Assembly: GCF_030269925.1 (NCBI RefSeq)
Contig: NC_085119.1
Location: forward strand, 11,815,001-11,879,000
Direction of reading: 5' to 3'
DNA length: 64,000 nucleotides
Source of the DNA: Bombyx mori
Lineage: Eukaryota > Arthropoda > Insecta > Lepidoptera > Bombycidae
Below the pieces are notes generated by a model. It was not told the DNA's origin. It did not search any database and saw only the letters and a list, made by a program, of their open reading frames with translations. Each line of letters opens with the position of its first letter. Within the stretch, counting starts at the first letter, position 1. The translations under genes and the position numbers were made by a program. Shown in pieces: positions 33,431 to 42,970 of the stretch.

Positions 33431-33880
33431 AAATAAAAAACCAAATCTAAAAATCCTTACTACACTATAACAAATTTTCCAAAACCTACTAAAAGGATTT
33501 TAATAAACATATCACATTTAATAATTTCGATGAAACCAGACCTGCCTCAACATTCAAACACGCATCCAATAATAACCAATATCTATGTCAATAAATTATA
33601 ACGAAATGACTGCGTTGTAATCTAATAACAAATTAGCATGATTGGATTAAGACGTCAGAGTGTGCTCTCGCTTCTACGGTCTGCAAAAATATCAGATTAC
33701 TAAAAATGGAATGTAAACGATACGTATTTTATGTTGTTTTTTTTTTTATGTTCCATTGATAGTTTAATTTTTTTTATTACTCTTTTATGACGTTAAGTGC
33801 TCGACTGAGAACTTAGATCTTAGACATCACAATGAATGCAGCCACCTTAACACTTGAAGCCGATATACGTAGTACGTAAT
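33431..33880. other. AT-rich non-coding stretch
   Basis: Nothing recognised. Confidence 0.35.
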
Positions 33881-34055
33881 TAATCAGAAAAATTGGTACC
33901 AGACAGCAGATTTGAAAACCAGCGCCTTGCTCGGTATGGATATATCAGGTGACTTATCCTTTAGGCCACGACGATGACGGCTACTTCACCCTTCAAACCA
34001 GAAAAACCAACTACTTCGTAGCAGCAATCCTCAAAAACGCCTTACCGTCAGAAAT
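33881..34055 (-). mobile_element. Bm1 SINE, rearranged remnant
   Basis: Contains the tRNA-related head in reverse (GGTGACTTATCCTTTAGGCCACGACGA) joined directly to a piece of the body in reverse (CTACTTCACCCTTCAAACC, CTACTTCGTAGCAGCAATCC). The normal Bm1 order is not kept, so this is a deleted or composite copy. Confidence 0.6.
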
Positions 34056-34270
34056 TTACAAATTTCACTTTGTTTTAATTGTACCCTAATCAAAAAAATA
34101 TAACGCCAAATTGCAGGCACTACTTTAAAATATTAAAAGCGGTCAACTACTACGTTTTTATCATTAGAAGAAAAACGAAATACCACCGACTGATCAACTA
34201 CAATGGCCAACTACATTTAATTACATTTGCGTCGTAAAGTAATGAAGAAAAATCAATTAACTTTTGAAAG

Positions 34271-34518
34271 CTTTTTTTTTTTTTTTTTGGGTGGGTGGAC
34301 GAGCTCACAGTCCACCTGGTGTTAAGTGGTTACTGGAGCCCATAGACATCTACAACGTAACTGCGCCACCCACCTTGAGATATAAGTTGTAAGGTCTCAG
34401 TATAGTTACAACGGCTGCCCCGCCCTTCAAACCGAAATGCATTACTGCTTCACGGCAGAAATAGGCAAGGGCGGTGGTACCTACCCGCGCGGACTCACAA
34501 CAGGTCCTACCACCAGTA
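34271..34518 (-). mobile_element. Bm1 SINE, 5'-truncated, minus strand
   Basis: An 18-bp T-tract, then GGGTGGACGAGCTCACAGTCC and the well-preserved body to CCTACCACCAGTAA. One of the better preserved copies here. Confidence 0.92.
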
Positions 34519-34848
34519 AAAAACCAGCTGAGTGGATAAAATACTTAAACAGTTAAATAATCTGTTAACTGAACTTATCTACGCTTTTTATCTACTACTT
34601 ACTTTTACTACTACTACTTACTCTTATCAAGTGTATATTCACTAATTCTAATTACTTTGAATTCATCTAACCTATGAGATATCATATGGTTCTATAAAAA
34701 ATTCTTTACAGTTTTTCAAATAAGACTAACGCTTAAAATCTCACTAAGCAGATTAGGCATTAAGCCAAGGCCTAAAAGTAGAACTTATTGCCTTTATAAA
34801 ACAAAAACTTTATAATTGGTGGAAACTAAATTTTGTTACAAATAATCC
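34519..34848. other. AT-rich non-coding stretch
   Basis: Nothing recognised. Confidence 0.35.
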
Positions 34849-34968
34849 TTTTTTTTTATTGCCCTTGTAGGCAGACGAGCATGCGGCCCACCTGATGATG
34901 AGTAGTTACCGTCGCCCATGGACTTCAGCAATGCCAGGAGCAGAACCAAGCCGCTGCCGAATTAACCA
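34849..34968 (-). mobile_element. Repeat B, minus strand
   Basis: T-tract, then TTGCCCTTGTAGGCAGACGAGC, GCGGCCCACCTGATG, CATGGACTTCAGCAATGCCA, CCAAGCCGCTGCC: the 3' end of repeat B in reverse complement. Confidence 0.75.
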
Positions 34969-35584
34969 TCAAATTGAAAATCATAAGCGTTTAACGGTAG
35001 AGATCAACGAAATGGCCCTACCGAACTGCTATTAGGGCTAATTTAATCAATTTCCTATCATAGCTACATAAAACTTTCCAAGTGAATTTATTTTCAAACT
35101 GTACCACCTATGAATAGACACTAAGGAAATTCCGTTAATAATACTCCTATATTATATCAAAAACGTCTGGAATTGTAAAAACAAACGACAAAATGCAAAA
35201 AAAAAAAAACAATTGATTAGAACATAGACAATCAACCCAATGAACAATTCGTATGCTACTAATGCCATTATGAGAAGAATTAACAGTGAAATATTCTTCA
35301 TTATGTCTCGTTAAATATTTAAAACAGCAACATGTTTTTGTCAATGACTCAATTAAGATCGCGAATTATAATTATAAAAACATAAAAAAAAATACAAAAC
35401 TATTGCATTTCGATTTATTAAATCGAATTGTGTGTCGCACATTTATTGCTTGCATTGGAATTACGTCTTGATTAAATTTCTTAATAGAGAAATAGTGATC
35501 ATATTTAAATGTCCTTGTTGATTATGTAGAGGACGTAAATTTTGTTTTAAAATACGTAGAGATGAACTTAAACAATGCTCTCTT
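34969..35584. other. AT-rich non-coding stretch
   Basis: Two opposite-strand short open frames (35147-35344 and 35286-35471) overlap and show no domain. Nothing else is recognised. Confidence 0.35.
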
Positions 35585-35711
35585 ACTAACTAGCGGTAGT
35601 CAGCGGCTTGGCTCTGCCCCTGGCATTGCTGAAGTCCATGGGCAACGGTAACCACTCACCATCAGGTAGGCCGTATGCTCGTCTGCCTACAAAGGCAATA
35701 AAAAAAAAAAC
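35585..35711 (+). mobile_element. Repeat B, plus strand
   Basis: GGCTTGGCTCTGCCCCTGGC, ATTGCTGAAGTCCATGGGC, ACCATCAGGTAGGCC, CTCGTCTGCCTACAAAGGC, AATAAAAAAAAAA: a clean sense 3' end with A-tail. Confidence 0.75.
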
Positions 35712-36457
35712 CTTTAAAATAATTTGTAAATCGCAATAATATTTCAATATGTAGCACAATAAATTAGAACTTTTGTTTTCTAAATTGTTGAATATTTCTT
35801 AAGATTTTAAAGACAAAATCTTAATATGAAGTCTTATCAGTGATCCCCTTGTTTTGGGGTCGCAATAAATTGTGTAAATATGCTATAATTCTTTGTTTCC
35901 ATAGATCGAGTTCCGATAAACGTTTATTAGAACTTGGGTGGCAGAAGTTGTGCGATACGGTCCCGAAAAACATACGAAATACATTTTTTTTATCGCAAAT
36001 CTAAAAAATCGCTCGGTAATCTTTTAGCTTGTTTAGTTCTTATCTCGGTTCGTATTGTAAATAATGAGCAGTCACCATGTCTTTAACATATTTAGTGTTT
36101 GTGTGCAAGCCGACGATTTTTTCGGTAGGTAAATATTAAATCATCTAAAAAATGGTAATTAAAGTCTTAGTTGAGTGCGCCATAACAGTTAGGAGTTTCG
36201 TGATTACAACGCACTGAACTCTACGAGTGGGATCGGATTATTAAACTTGTGCTCGGATTTTTTTGGTATTTGCTTCGTTCGTGATGCTATGTGCTATGTG
36301 CTATGCTGTGTTTTTTCGCGCCAGAGCAAATTGAAGAAGAAGATTGGCTCTTGACTCGTTAGAAGAATGTGAATATAATTTTTCATCTACGTACATAATT
36401 GCAGTTTTCAAACGCCGGACATTTAATCATAGGGACATGACACACTCAACAGATTTT
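35712..36457. other. AT-rich non-coding stretch
   Basis: Nothing recognised beyond a small GTGCTATGTGCTATG repeat near 36287-36305. Confidence 0.35.
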
Positions 36458-36670
36458 TTATTTATTTTTATTGCTTAGATTGGTGGACGAGCCCATAGAC
36501 ATCCACAACGTAAATGCGCCACCCACCTTGAGATATACGTTCTAAGGTCTCAAGTATAGTTACAACGGCTGCCCCGCCCTTCAAACCGAAACGCATTACT
36601 GCCTCACGGTAGAAATAGGCAGGGTCGACAAGAGGTCCTGCCACCAGTAAGCCACAAGAGGTCCTACCAC
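36458..36670 (-). mobile_element. Bm1 SINE, minus strand, internally deleted
   Basis: Bm1 3' end in reverse, but about 45 bp between GTGGACGAGC and CCCATAGACATCC are missing. Its inner end carries a partial duplication: ACAAGAGGTCCTGCCACCAG then ACAAGAGGTCCTACCAC. Confidence 0.88.
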
Positions 36671-38233
36671 AATTAAAGCATCCACCTACACACACAACAT
36701 ATCCACATGACTTGAAAAATATATAATTGGCGGTTACAATTTGATAATCACAATACACGTTGCAAGTAATACAATGTTTAGTTCGCTTACGCCGAAGCTG
36801 CTACGCATCTCGTGTAATAAATAACGTCTAAATTGCATGACATAATAAAGATATGAACGAATTATAATATCGATATCGAACGCGGTAAATTAACGAGGCA
36901 GATCGACGCATTCAAGAGATATTTATGAGATAAATTTGTCTGACGTTGCGCCGTGTCTCATTATCGCTGCCGACAAAGAACGTACCGACTAACATTTGTC
37001 ACAGGAACAGTTGCAAATAGCAAAATTCTTTGTAATTTACAATTAAATGGGCGTTTGTGATTTCTATATGCTCGGCAATTAGAGGTGTATCGCCTTTTGC
37101 ACTTAACCAAAGTAATGAACGCGAAAATTACATCAGAGTTGTCAATGAATCAGACAGAAAAATTACTTTTTGATCTTCAAGATAATTACGACGATAAAAT
37201 AATACTGGCTTCAGATTGTTGGAAACTGAAGCTTTTAGATAACGTCTTAAGGTTAAGTCTTGGACAACTAGAATTATTAATGAATATTCCAAAGTTATAT
37301 TTTTATTGTGGCAATTAATAATCACTGAAAGTATTATTGTGCTTCGACAAATCAAACATTACAAAGCCATGTATTCCAGACCTAGATCCGAATAATCTTG
37401 GGACAATAAAACCACTGAGTTGTCTACGCACATCGTAAAATCTGTGAAACGACGTGTCTTGTTGAGAAATTACCAACGAGATACAATGGGATCGAAAAAC
37501 TATTACCTTCGCAAGTATGGACGTGTGTAAACGTTCTCGACGTTATATTAAGGACATTTAATGCGGATTCCCAATCGAGAGTTCAGTAAATAAGGCTTGC
37601 TTACGATAACACCGCTCCCCAGCCGGTATGCCATTGTAGACTTCGACGCTCTACACTTTATTGGCTAATTTCATTCAATTAAATTGTTCTCGTTGCCCGC
37701 CGATACAAACTGAGCTCATTTTAACGCCTCGGAAATTATTTCAATAGATAACATAGCGCGCGTGCCTTCTCGTAGTGATTTAAAATTGCACAGCTCGGCC
37801 GCTTTACAGCAACAACGAATTTATCGATATCACATTGACACGCATCGCTTCTGTTTGAACTTGGAGTGTAAATCTGAAACGCGAGTAGGTACATCGATTC
37901 AGTTAATATAGAGGGTTAAAAATTGAAATAATATGTTAATTAGAAATATCAATGACGGGTTGAAGCTTCCAAACGGTGAACGTGCCGTCAACCACATGCT
38001 GTGAGTCTTTTGAGAAATTTCATCGCAATGTTAGGTAGGTAGGACAAAACCATTATGCTTACCCTTTTGTTAGATAAAAAAGTTTATTTCACTTATACGA
38101 TTCCGTGTCATGCTGACAACGCATTATTCAAATAATTTATAATGGAAGTTAGTTTGAGCCGCGATCGCGGTGTTGTTGATATGATCATGATATAATTGTT
38201 GACAAAATAATATGAACGGGTTATAAAGTTTTT
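36671..38233. other. AT-rich non-coding stretch
   Basis: No supported gene. The 77-codon frame at 37085-37318 lacks an ATG start and any recognised motif. Confidence 0.4.
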
Positions 38234-38437
38234 TACCTTTTTTTCCTACCTATGCTGATAGCCTTGAGAGGCTATTTCAGCTTCGCCCTAACATGTAGAT
38301 GAGCTCACGGGGCTGAAACCGGAGTATTGCTATCACTGGCCCTAGCAAGAGCAGTGCTTCGTAGAATCTACCACCGGATCGGAAACGCGACCCACTGAGA
38401 AGATCCGGCGAGAAACTCAGTGGGCTGCATCTGCGGG
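38234..38437 (-). mobile_element. Jockey-type LINE 3' UTR (BMC1-like), minus strand
   Basis: TTTTTTCCTACCTATGCTGA, GAGGCTATTTCAGCTTCGCC, AGTGCTTCGTAGAATCTACC, GATCCGGCGAGAAACTCAGT: the shared 3' UTR, 5'-truncated. Confidence 0.8.
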
Positions 38438-38545
38438 TTTTTTTACCATTTTAGGCAGAAGAATATAGGAGCCCTGATGATGAGTGCTCACAGCCGCTCA
38501 TGAACGCCAGAAATGACAGGAGTACAGCCAAGTCGTTATAATCTT
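38438..38545 (-). mobile_element. Repeat B, diverged, minus strand
   Basis: Starts at a T-run and follows with ATTTTAGGCAGAAGAATA, CCTGATGATGAGTGCTCACAG, CATGAACGCCAGAAATG, AGCCAAGTCG. It directly abuts the LINE 3' UTR at 38437. Confidence 0.55.
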
Positions 38546-39694
38546 TGAACATGAATATCTATTTCTTGTTTCGTGAATGTATCCATATTTTAATAAGGCA
38601 AATGCTCGAATCATGCTAATGATAATTTCAATATGACCCGATCGCACGCAACGTCGGTCTACTGAATCATAATTCTCCGAAGATCTAAACAGCGCTTAAT
38701 AACAAAACAAGATTCTTTTATAAATTCGTATTTTTTTAATTAGACAAACATTAGGCGATATCTGTCCAATTTCTTAAGGAACATGTGATTTTTTTGTTGC
38801 AGGAATAGACAGTACCAAACCCAAAGGAACTCACAATAAGAATGAATTCGTTTTATTAAGCTCCATAAAATTTGTTTAGCCCCGCAGACTATCATCACCC
38901 TACGAGATCCTGTGAGACATACTTTATTTAAAATGAACAATAAATTTTAACTTTACATTAATAAATAATATATTCAAGATTTTAATCAAAAACACGTTGA
39001 CATAAAATAATTAATTTGAAAAGAAAAAAGCTAATAATTGACATAACTTAGGAGAACGACCGTCGCCGCGTCGCCTTGAAAACAAAAAAAAAGAAAATTG
39101 CAAAGTCATCAATGTGACATTCTATCTGAACAGCGTCAAATCTTTAAAAAAAACATGGACACAAAACTATAAATCTATTAAAAGAACAAATAAAATAATA
39201 TTTAATAGGCCCGTGAAAAATGTCTCGTAACCACCTACTGAGTGAAGATCGTTAAATATTTTAATTGTGCCGCCAAAATGGTCCCGGGCATTTACTTCCC
39301 GTAAATCAGGTAGTGTCCACAATACTTTTAAATTCTTTTTTACGATACATACTCAATTAAGATAGACATCACTGCAGCTCCTTAGGAGAGAGGAAAACCT
39401 TTACTACATAAATTATAAGAAATTATTCATTGAAAATCCACTTATTCGGAACTGGCTCGTGACAAACGGGTCCAACCGAGATACTCATCATGTTACCTCT
39501 TGCGACTTTTTTTTAATGGCGTAGATACACGAATTCCCGGCTCACGTGATTTTAAGCTACAGGTAATCAATTCCAAGACGTGCGTACAGAAACTGACTTT
39601 ACTACAAGAAATCAAAGCCTCAATTTCATTAAATTATATGATAATTAGTTATAATTACCCCCGAAATAGATAAGGCTGCCTTGCACTTGCCTTT
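38546..39694. other. AT-rich non-coding stretch
   Basis: Nothing recognised. Confidence 0.35.
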
Positions 39695-40133
39695 TTACTG
39701 GTGGTAGGACCTTTTGAGTCCGCACGGGTAGGTACCACCACCCTGCCTATTTCTGCCGTGAAGCAGTATGAAGGGTGGGGCAGCCGTTGTAACTCTACTA
39801 AGACCTTAGAACTTATATCTCAAGGTGTTTTTTATTTATTTATTTTTTATTGCCTTTATAGGTAGACGAGCATACGCCCCACCTGATGGTAAGTGGTCAC
39901 CGTCGCTCATTGACGTCAGCAATGCCAGGGGTAGAGCCAAGCCGCTGCCTACCATAAAGTACTCTCCGCAAGCCTCGTTTGAAGAAGGACATGTCATAGC
40001 GCTCGGAAAACACCACGGAGGTGGCGCATTTACTTTGTAGATGTCTATGGGGTTCAGTAACCACTTAACACCAGGTGGGCTCTGAGCTCATCCACCCGTC
40101 TAAGCAATAAAAAAATAAAAAACACATCATCCA
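39695..40133 (+). mobile_element. Bm1 SINE split by a repeat B insertion
   Basis: The Bm1 body runs 39695-39827 (TTACTGGTGGTAGGACC to TATCTCAAGGTG) and resumes at 40020 (GGTGGCGCATTTAC to TAAGCAATAA plus A-tail). The 191 bp between are repeat B in minus orientation. A 16-bp deletion removes part of the GCAGTAATGCGTTTCGGTTT block. Confidence 0.88.
39828..40018 (-). mobile_element. Repeat B copy inserted in a Bm1
   Basis: Begins with a T-tract and TTGCCTTTATAGGTAGACG, continues through CAATGCCAGGGGTAGAGCC, AAGCCGCTGCCTACC and AGCCTCGTTTGAAGAAGGAC to CACCACGG. AGGTG occurs on both sides, but Bm1 itself is AGGTGGGTGG there, so a true duplication cannot be separated from Bm1 sequence. Confidence 0.75.
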
Positions 40134-40906
40134 ATATGATTCTAAAACGTTCTTTAATCTACAAGTTAAGAGGCTCTTTCTGAAATGCGATAGTATCAAT
40201 ATAATTTTTTCATCAGTTTAACAATCATTGAGGAATCAGAATAGATCTTTCGGCCCCTAAATCAAATAAGGGAACCTAAAAAGATAAGGATGTAGAGAAT
40301 ACTACTTCCGAGATTACATTTTTCATATTCTACTAATGGTTTTAGGAGATTATCTGTCAGAGTACAATTGCGGCACAATAGGATGTCGCCGTTTACTCTG
40401 GGACACATGGTCTAGTTTTCAATATTAAATTATTATAATATAACGACTGACGCATTCTTCAAACCAGCACATATGATTGCTTTGCGACAGAAATACGCTG
40501 AATGGTGGTACTGAAGGGTGGCTGAGCCTATCCTTGATATCACAAAATCTTATTTAAAAGGGGATGGCCCATTTTAGGCCCAAAGCGGACAATAGATTAT
40601 AGAAAAAATACTTAGTGCATTAATTTTGTCATAAATAAATATGCATCTACTTTCTTGCAAATAAGCGCCACTATAGTTTACAATAAGTAGTTCAAAAAAA
40701 AAGGAACTATTGAAAAAACAAGGATTTTTATTTTTGCGGGAAAAATATTGCCAGCTTCAAATCCTTTTACGTATGAAGTAAATATTTTGAGTATATAAAT
40801 AAAACATATAAATAAATCATTTTAAGTATTATCATTAATCAAACGATTTTAATGGATTTTATGCACATAAAATAACATCGAAGACATACCCATTGGACTT
40901 TAACTT
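40134..40906. other. AT-rich non-coding stretch
   Basis: Possibly a very old Bm1 trace at about 40450-40520 (CTTCAAACCAGCACATATGATTG). Otherwise nothing recognised. Confidence 0.35.
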
Positions 40907-40927
40907 GTAACTATACTTGAGACCTTA

Positions 40928-40938
40928 GAACTTATATC
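40928..40938. repeat. Target-site duplication of the Jockey LINE, left
   Basis: GAACTTATATC, 11 bp (12 if the shared A is counted), repeated exactly at 46107-46117 directly after the A-tail. Confidence 0.95.
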
Positions 40939-40988
40939 ATTCCGATAGAGGCACCCGTCACGCGCGGACGTGCTCATCGACTACTCGA

Positions 40989-41048
40989 TCGCCCGGCCTT
41001 TGTTCGCCCGGCTTTTGTTAGCCCGGCCATTGTTCGCGCGGCCTGTGT
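40989..41048 (+). repeat. Four 15-bp tandem repeats in the LINE 5' leader
   Basis: Units of the type TCGCCCGGCCTTTGT at 40989, 41004, 41019 and 41034, with one to four substitutions each. Confidence 0.9.
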
Positions 41049-41193
41049 TCGTGGTACATCTGCCGACCAAGTGTTTTTCCTGGAAGTTTTTATTTGTTTG
41101 GTTTCCTTTTGTTATTTCTGTGTTCGTGGTACATCTGCCGACAAACTATCTTCCTGGAAGTGTTTAATTGTTTTGTTTCTTTTTGTTATTTCC
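41044..41193 (+). repeat. Two 75-bp tandem repeats in the LINE 5' leader
   Basis: Both units start TGTGTTCGTGGTACATCTGC and end TTTTGTTATTTC. Unit 2 has several substitutions. Such duplicated leader units often hold internal promoters in non-LTR elements, but that role is inferred here. Confidence 0.85.
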
Positions 41194-41344
41194 GTTTTGT
41201 TGTGATTTTTCTTTGTCCTGCAGTAATCGTGCCGTATCGCCACCTGTGTTCAATAGAACCGCTCAGGTCCGAGAAGTTGGGGCCTCGCCGCAAGGCGAGT
41301 GTTTTCTAAGACCCAGGGTAGCCCCACCTGGGCACGTAGACATT

Positions 41345-42967
41345 ATGGACGCTGTATTTGCGGAATTTCTCCGGCTTCGCTACCCAAAGCTCACTTCCGA
41401 GTTTCAGGCCTTCAAGGCCGATCACACTGCGAGCCCTCTCGTGGACTCCACCGAGCTCGCTGCTCCTGCGTCGCCTGTACCTGCGTGCAAAGCTTCTGCA
41501 TCGAGCACCGCAGCCTCCGTCGTGCCTGCCGTTCCCGCGTCGCCTATACTGGCGAGTAAAACTGCTGCGTCGTCCGCCGTGGTCACCGTTCCAGCAGCGC
41601 GATCATCCGCGGCCTCCGTCGCGCCGTCCAAAACACCTACTCGTAGGTCACCTGCGCCCGCCTCCTCGTCCTCCGACTCTGACTCGGAGATGGAGGTCGA
41701 CCTCGCTCCCGCCTCATCGACGGATGGATTCACCCTGGTGCAAAAGGGTAAGAAGCGTGCCGCGGAGTCTCGAGCTCCCGCGGCCGCTAAAATTAGCAAA
41801 GCCGCGAACGCGTCGCGCCCCCGCCCTCAGACTCCCGTTGCGCCTCCAGCCCGTGCCACTCCGTCGCCGCGTCCGGTGGCACAAAATAAAGCCCAGACCC
41901 CTCCCCCGGTAATCCTTCAAGAGAAGGCAGCTTGGGAACGAGTTTCCCTGGCCCTTAAGGCCAAAAATATCAATTTCACGAATGCCCGTAACCTCGCGAA
42001 CGGGATTCAAATTAAGGTTCGAACATCCGACGACCATAGGGCCCTCTCTTCTTACCTCCGTAAGGAGCGTATAAGTTTCCACACATATACGCTCCAGGAG
42101 GAGCGCGAACTCCGTGCCGTTATACGTGGCATCCCTAAAGAGTTGGATGCCGAGCTCGTCAAGGCCGACCTTCTCGAACAAGGCCTACCGGTTAACTCCG
42201 TACACCGCATGCACACAGGCCGCGGAAGGGAGCCATATAATATGGTTCTCGTCGCCCTCCAGCCTACCCCCGAGGGTAAGAAAATATTCAACATCCGAAC
42301 GGTCTGTAGCCTTTCCGGAATCGCAGTCGAAACCCCACACAAGAAAGGCACACCTAGCCAGTGCCATAACTGCCAATTATACGGGCATTCTTCCCGTAAC
42401 TGTCACGCGCGCCCCCGATGCGTCAAGTGCTTAGGCGATCACGCCACGGCCCTATGCACTCGCGATCAAAAAACCGCGACGGAACCGCCTAGCTGCGTCC
42501 TGTGTCGAACACAGGGTCACCCCGCAAATTACCGCGGATGCCCCCGAGCCCCGAAAATAAATCGCCGCGTCGCCCGCCAAAACCGCCTCCGAACTTCCGG
42601 CCCAGACATCAAAGCCTCGGCACCCTCTGTGTCGCAGGCTAAGCCAGCGTTCGTTCCGGCGCCGGTGCCCAGTGTCTCGGCCTGGGTGAAACCGCTGCCG
42701 TACATGAACACGGCTACAACTCCCTCCTCCGCGATTCGTCCCGCCCCCGCGACTCGTGCCTCCCCCGCGACTTGCCCTCCGACCGCGTCCGACAATCTCG
42801 CTTTAGCGATCGACTTCTTTCAGTCGATCAACTTTGAGCGCGTTAACGCTTTGGGCGACGCCATTCGCTCTGCCTCCACTGCACAACACTTTATCGCCGT
42901 TGTGCAAGAATACGCCGACGTATACGCGTCATTAAATACGTACGTCCTCCCCTCACTCCGCCGGTAA
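41345..42967 (+). CDS. Jockey LINE ORF1 (gag-like RNA-binding protein), 540 aa
   Basis: ORF1 proteins coat the element RNA and form the ribonucleoprotein used in retrotransposition. The first ATG of the open frame is 41345; the frame stays open upstream to 41168 but without an ATG. Residues about 30-190 are rich in Ala, Ser and Pro and low-complexity. An RNA-binding-like region preceding the fingers (PRE_C2HC type) spans about 195-335. Three zinc knuckles follow: C340-x2-C343-x4-H348-x4-C353, C359-x2-C362-x3-H366-x4-C371, and C384-x2-C387-x4-H392-x6-C399. The tail is Pro/Ala-rich, with a short helical C-terminus. The stop TAA is followed by TCA and then the ORF2 ATG in the same frame. No internal stops are seen. 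Confidence 0.9.
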   Translation: MDAVFAEFLRLRYPKLTSEFQAFKADHTASPLVDSTELAAPASPVPACKASASSTAASVVPAVPASPILASKTAASSAVVTVPAARSSAASVAPSKTPTRRSPAPASSSSDSDSEMEVDLAPASSTDGFTLVQKGKKRAAESRAPAAAKISKAANASRPRPQTPVAPPARATPSPRPVAQNKAQTPPPVILQEKAAWERVSLALKAKNINFTNARNLANGIQIKVRTSDDHRALSSYLRKERISFHTYTLQEERELRAVIRGIPKELDAELVKADLLEQGLPVNSVHRMHTGRGREPYNMVLVALQPTPEGKKIFNIRTVCSLSGIAVETPHKKGTPSQCHNCQLYGHSSRNCHARPRCVKCLGDHATALCTRDQKTATEPPSCVLCRTQGHPANYRGCPRAPKINRRVARQNRLRTSGPDIKASAPSVSQAKPAFVPAPVPSVSAWVKPLPYMNTATTPSSAIRPAPATRASPATCPPTASDNLALAIDFFQSINFERVNALGDAIRSASTAQHFIAVVQEYADVYASLNTYVLPSLRR

Positions 42968-42970
42968 TCA

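Noticed and set aside
37085..37318. 77-residue open frame rich in Leu and charged residues
   Set aside because: No ATG start, no domain and no neighbouring exon signals.
41168..41344. 59-codon N-terminal extension of the Jockey ORF1
   Set aside because: The extension has no ATG and begins at TTG inside the tandem-repeat leader.
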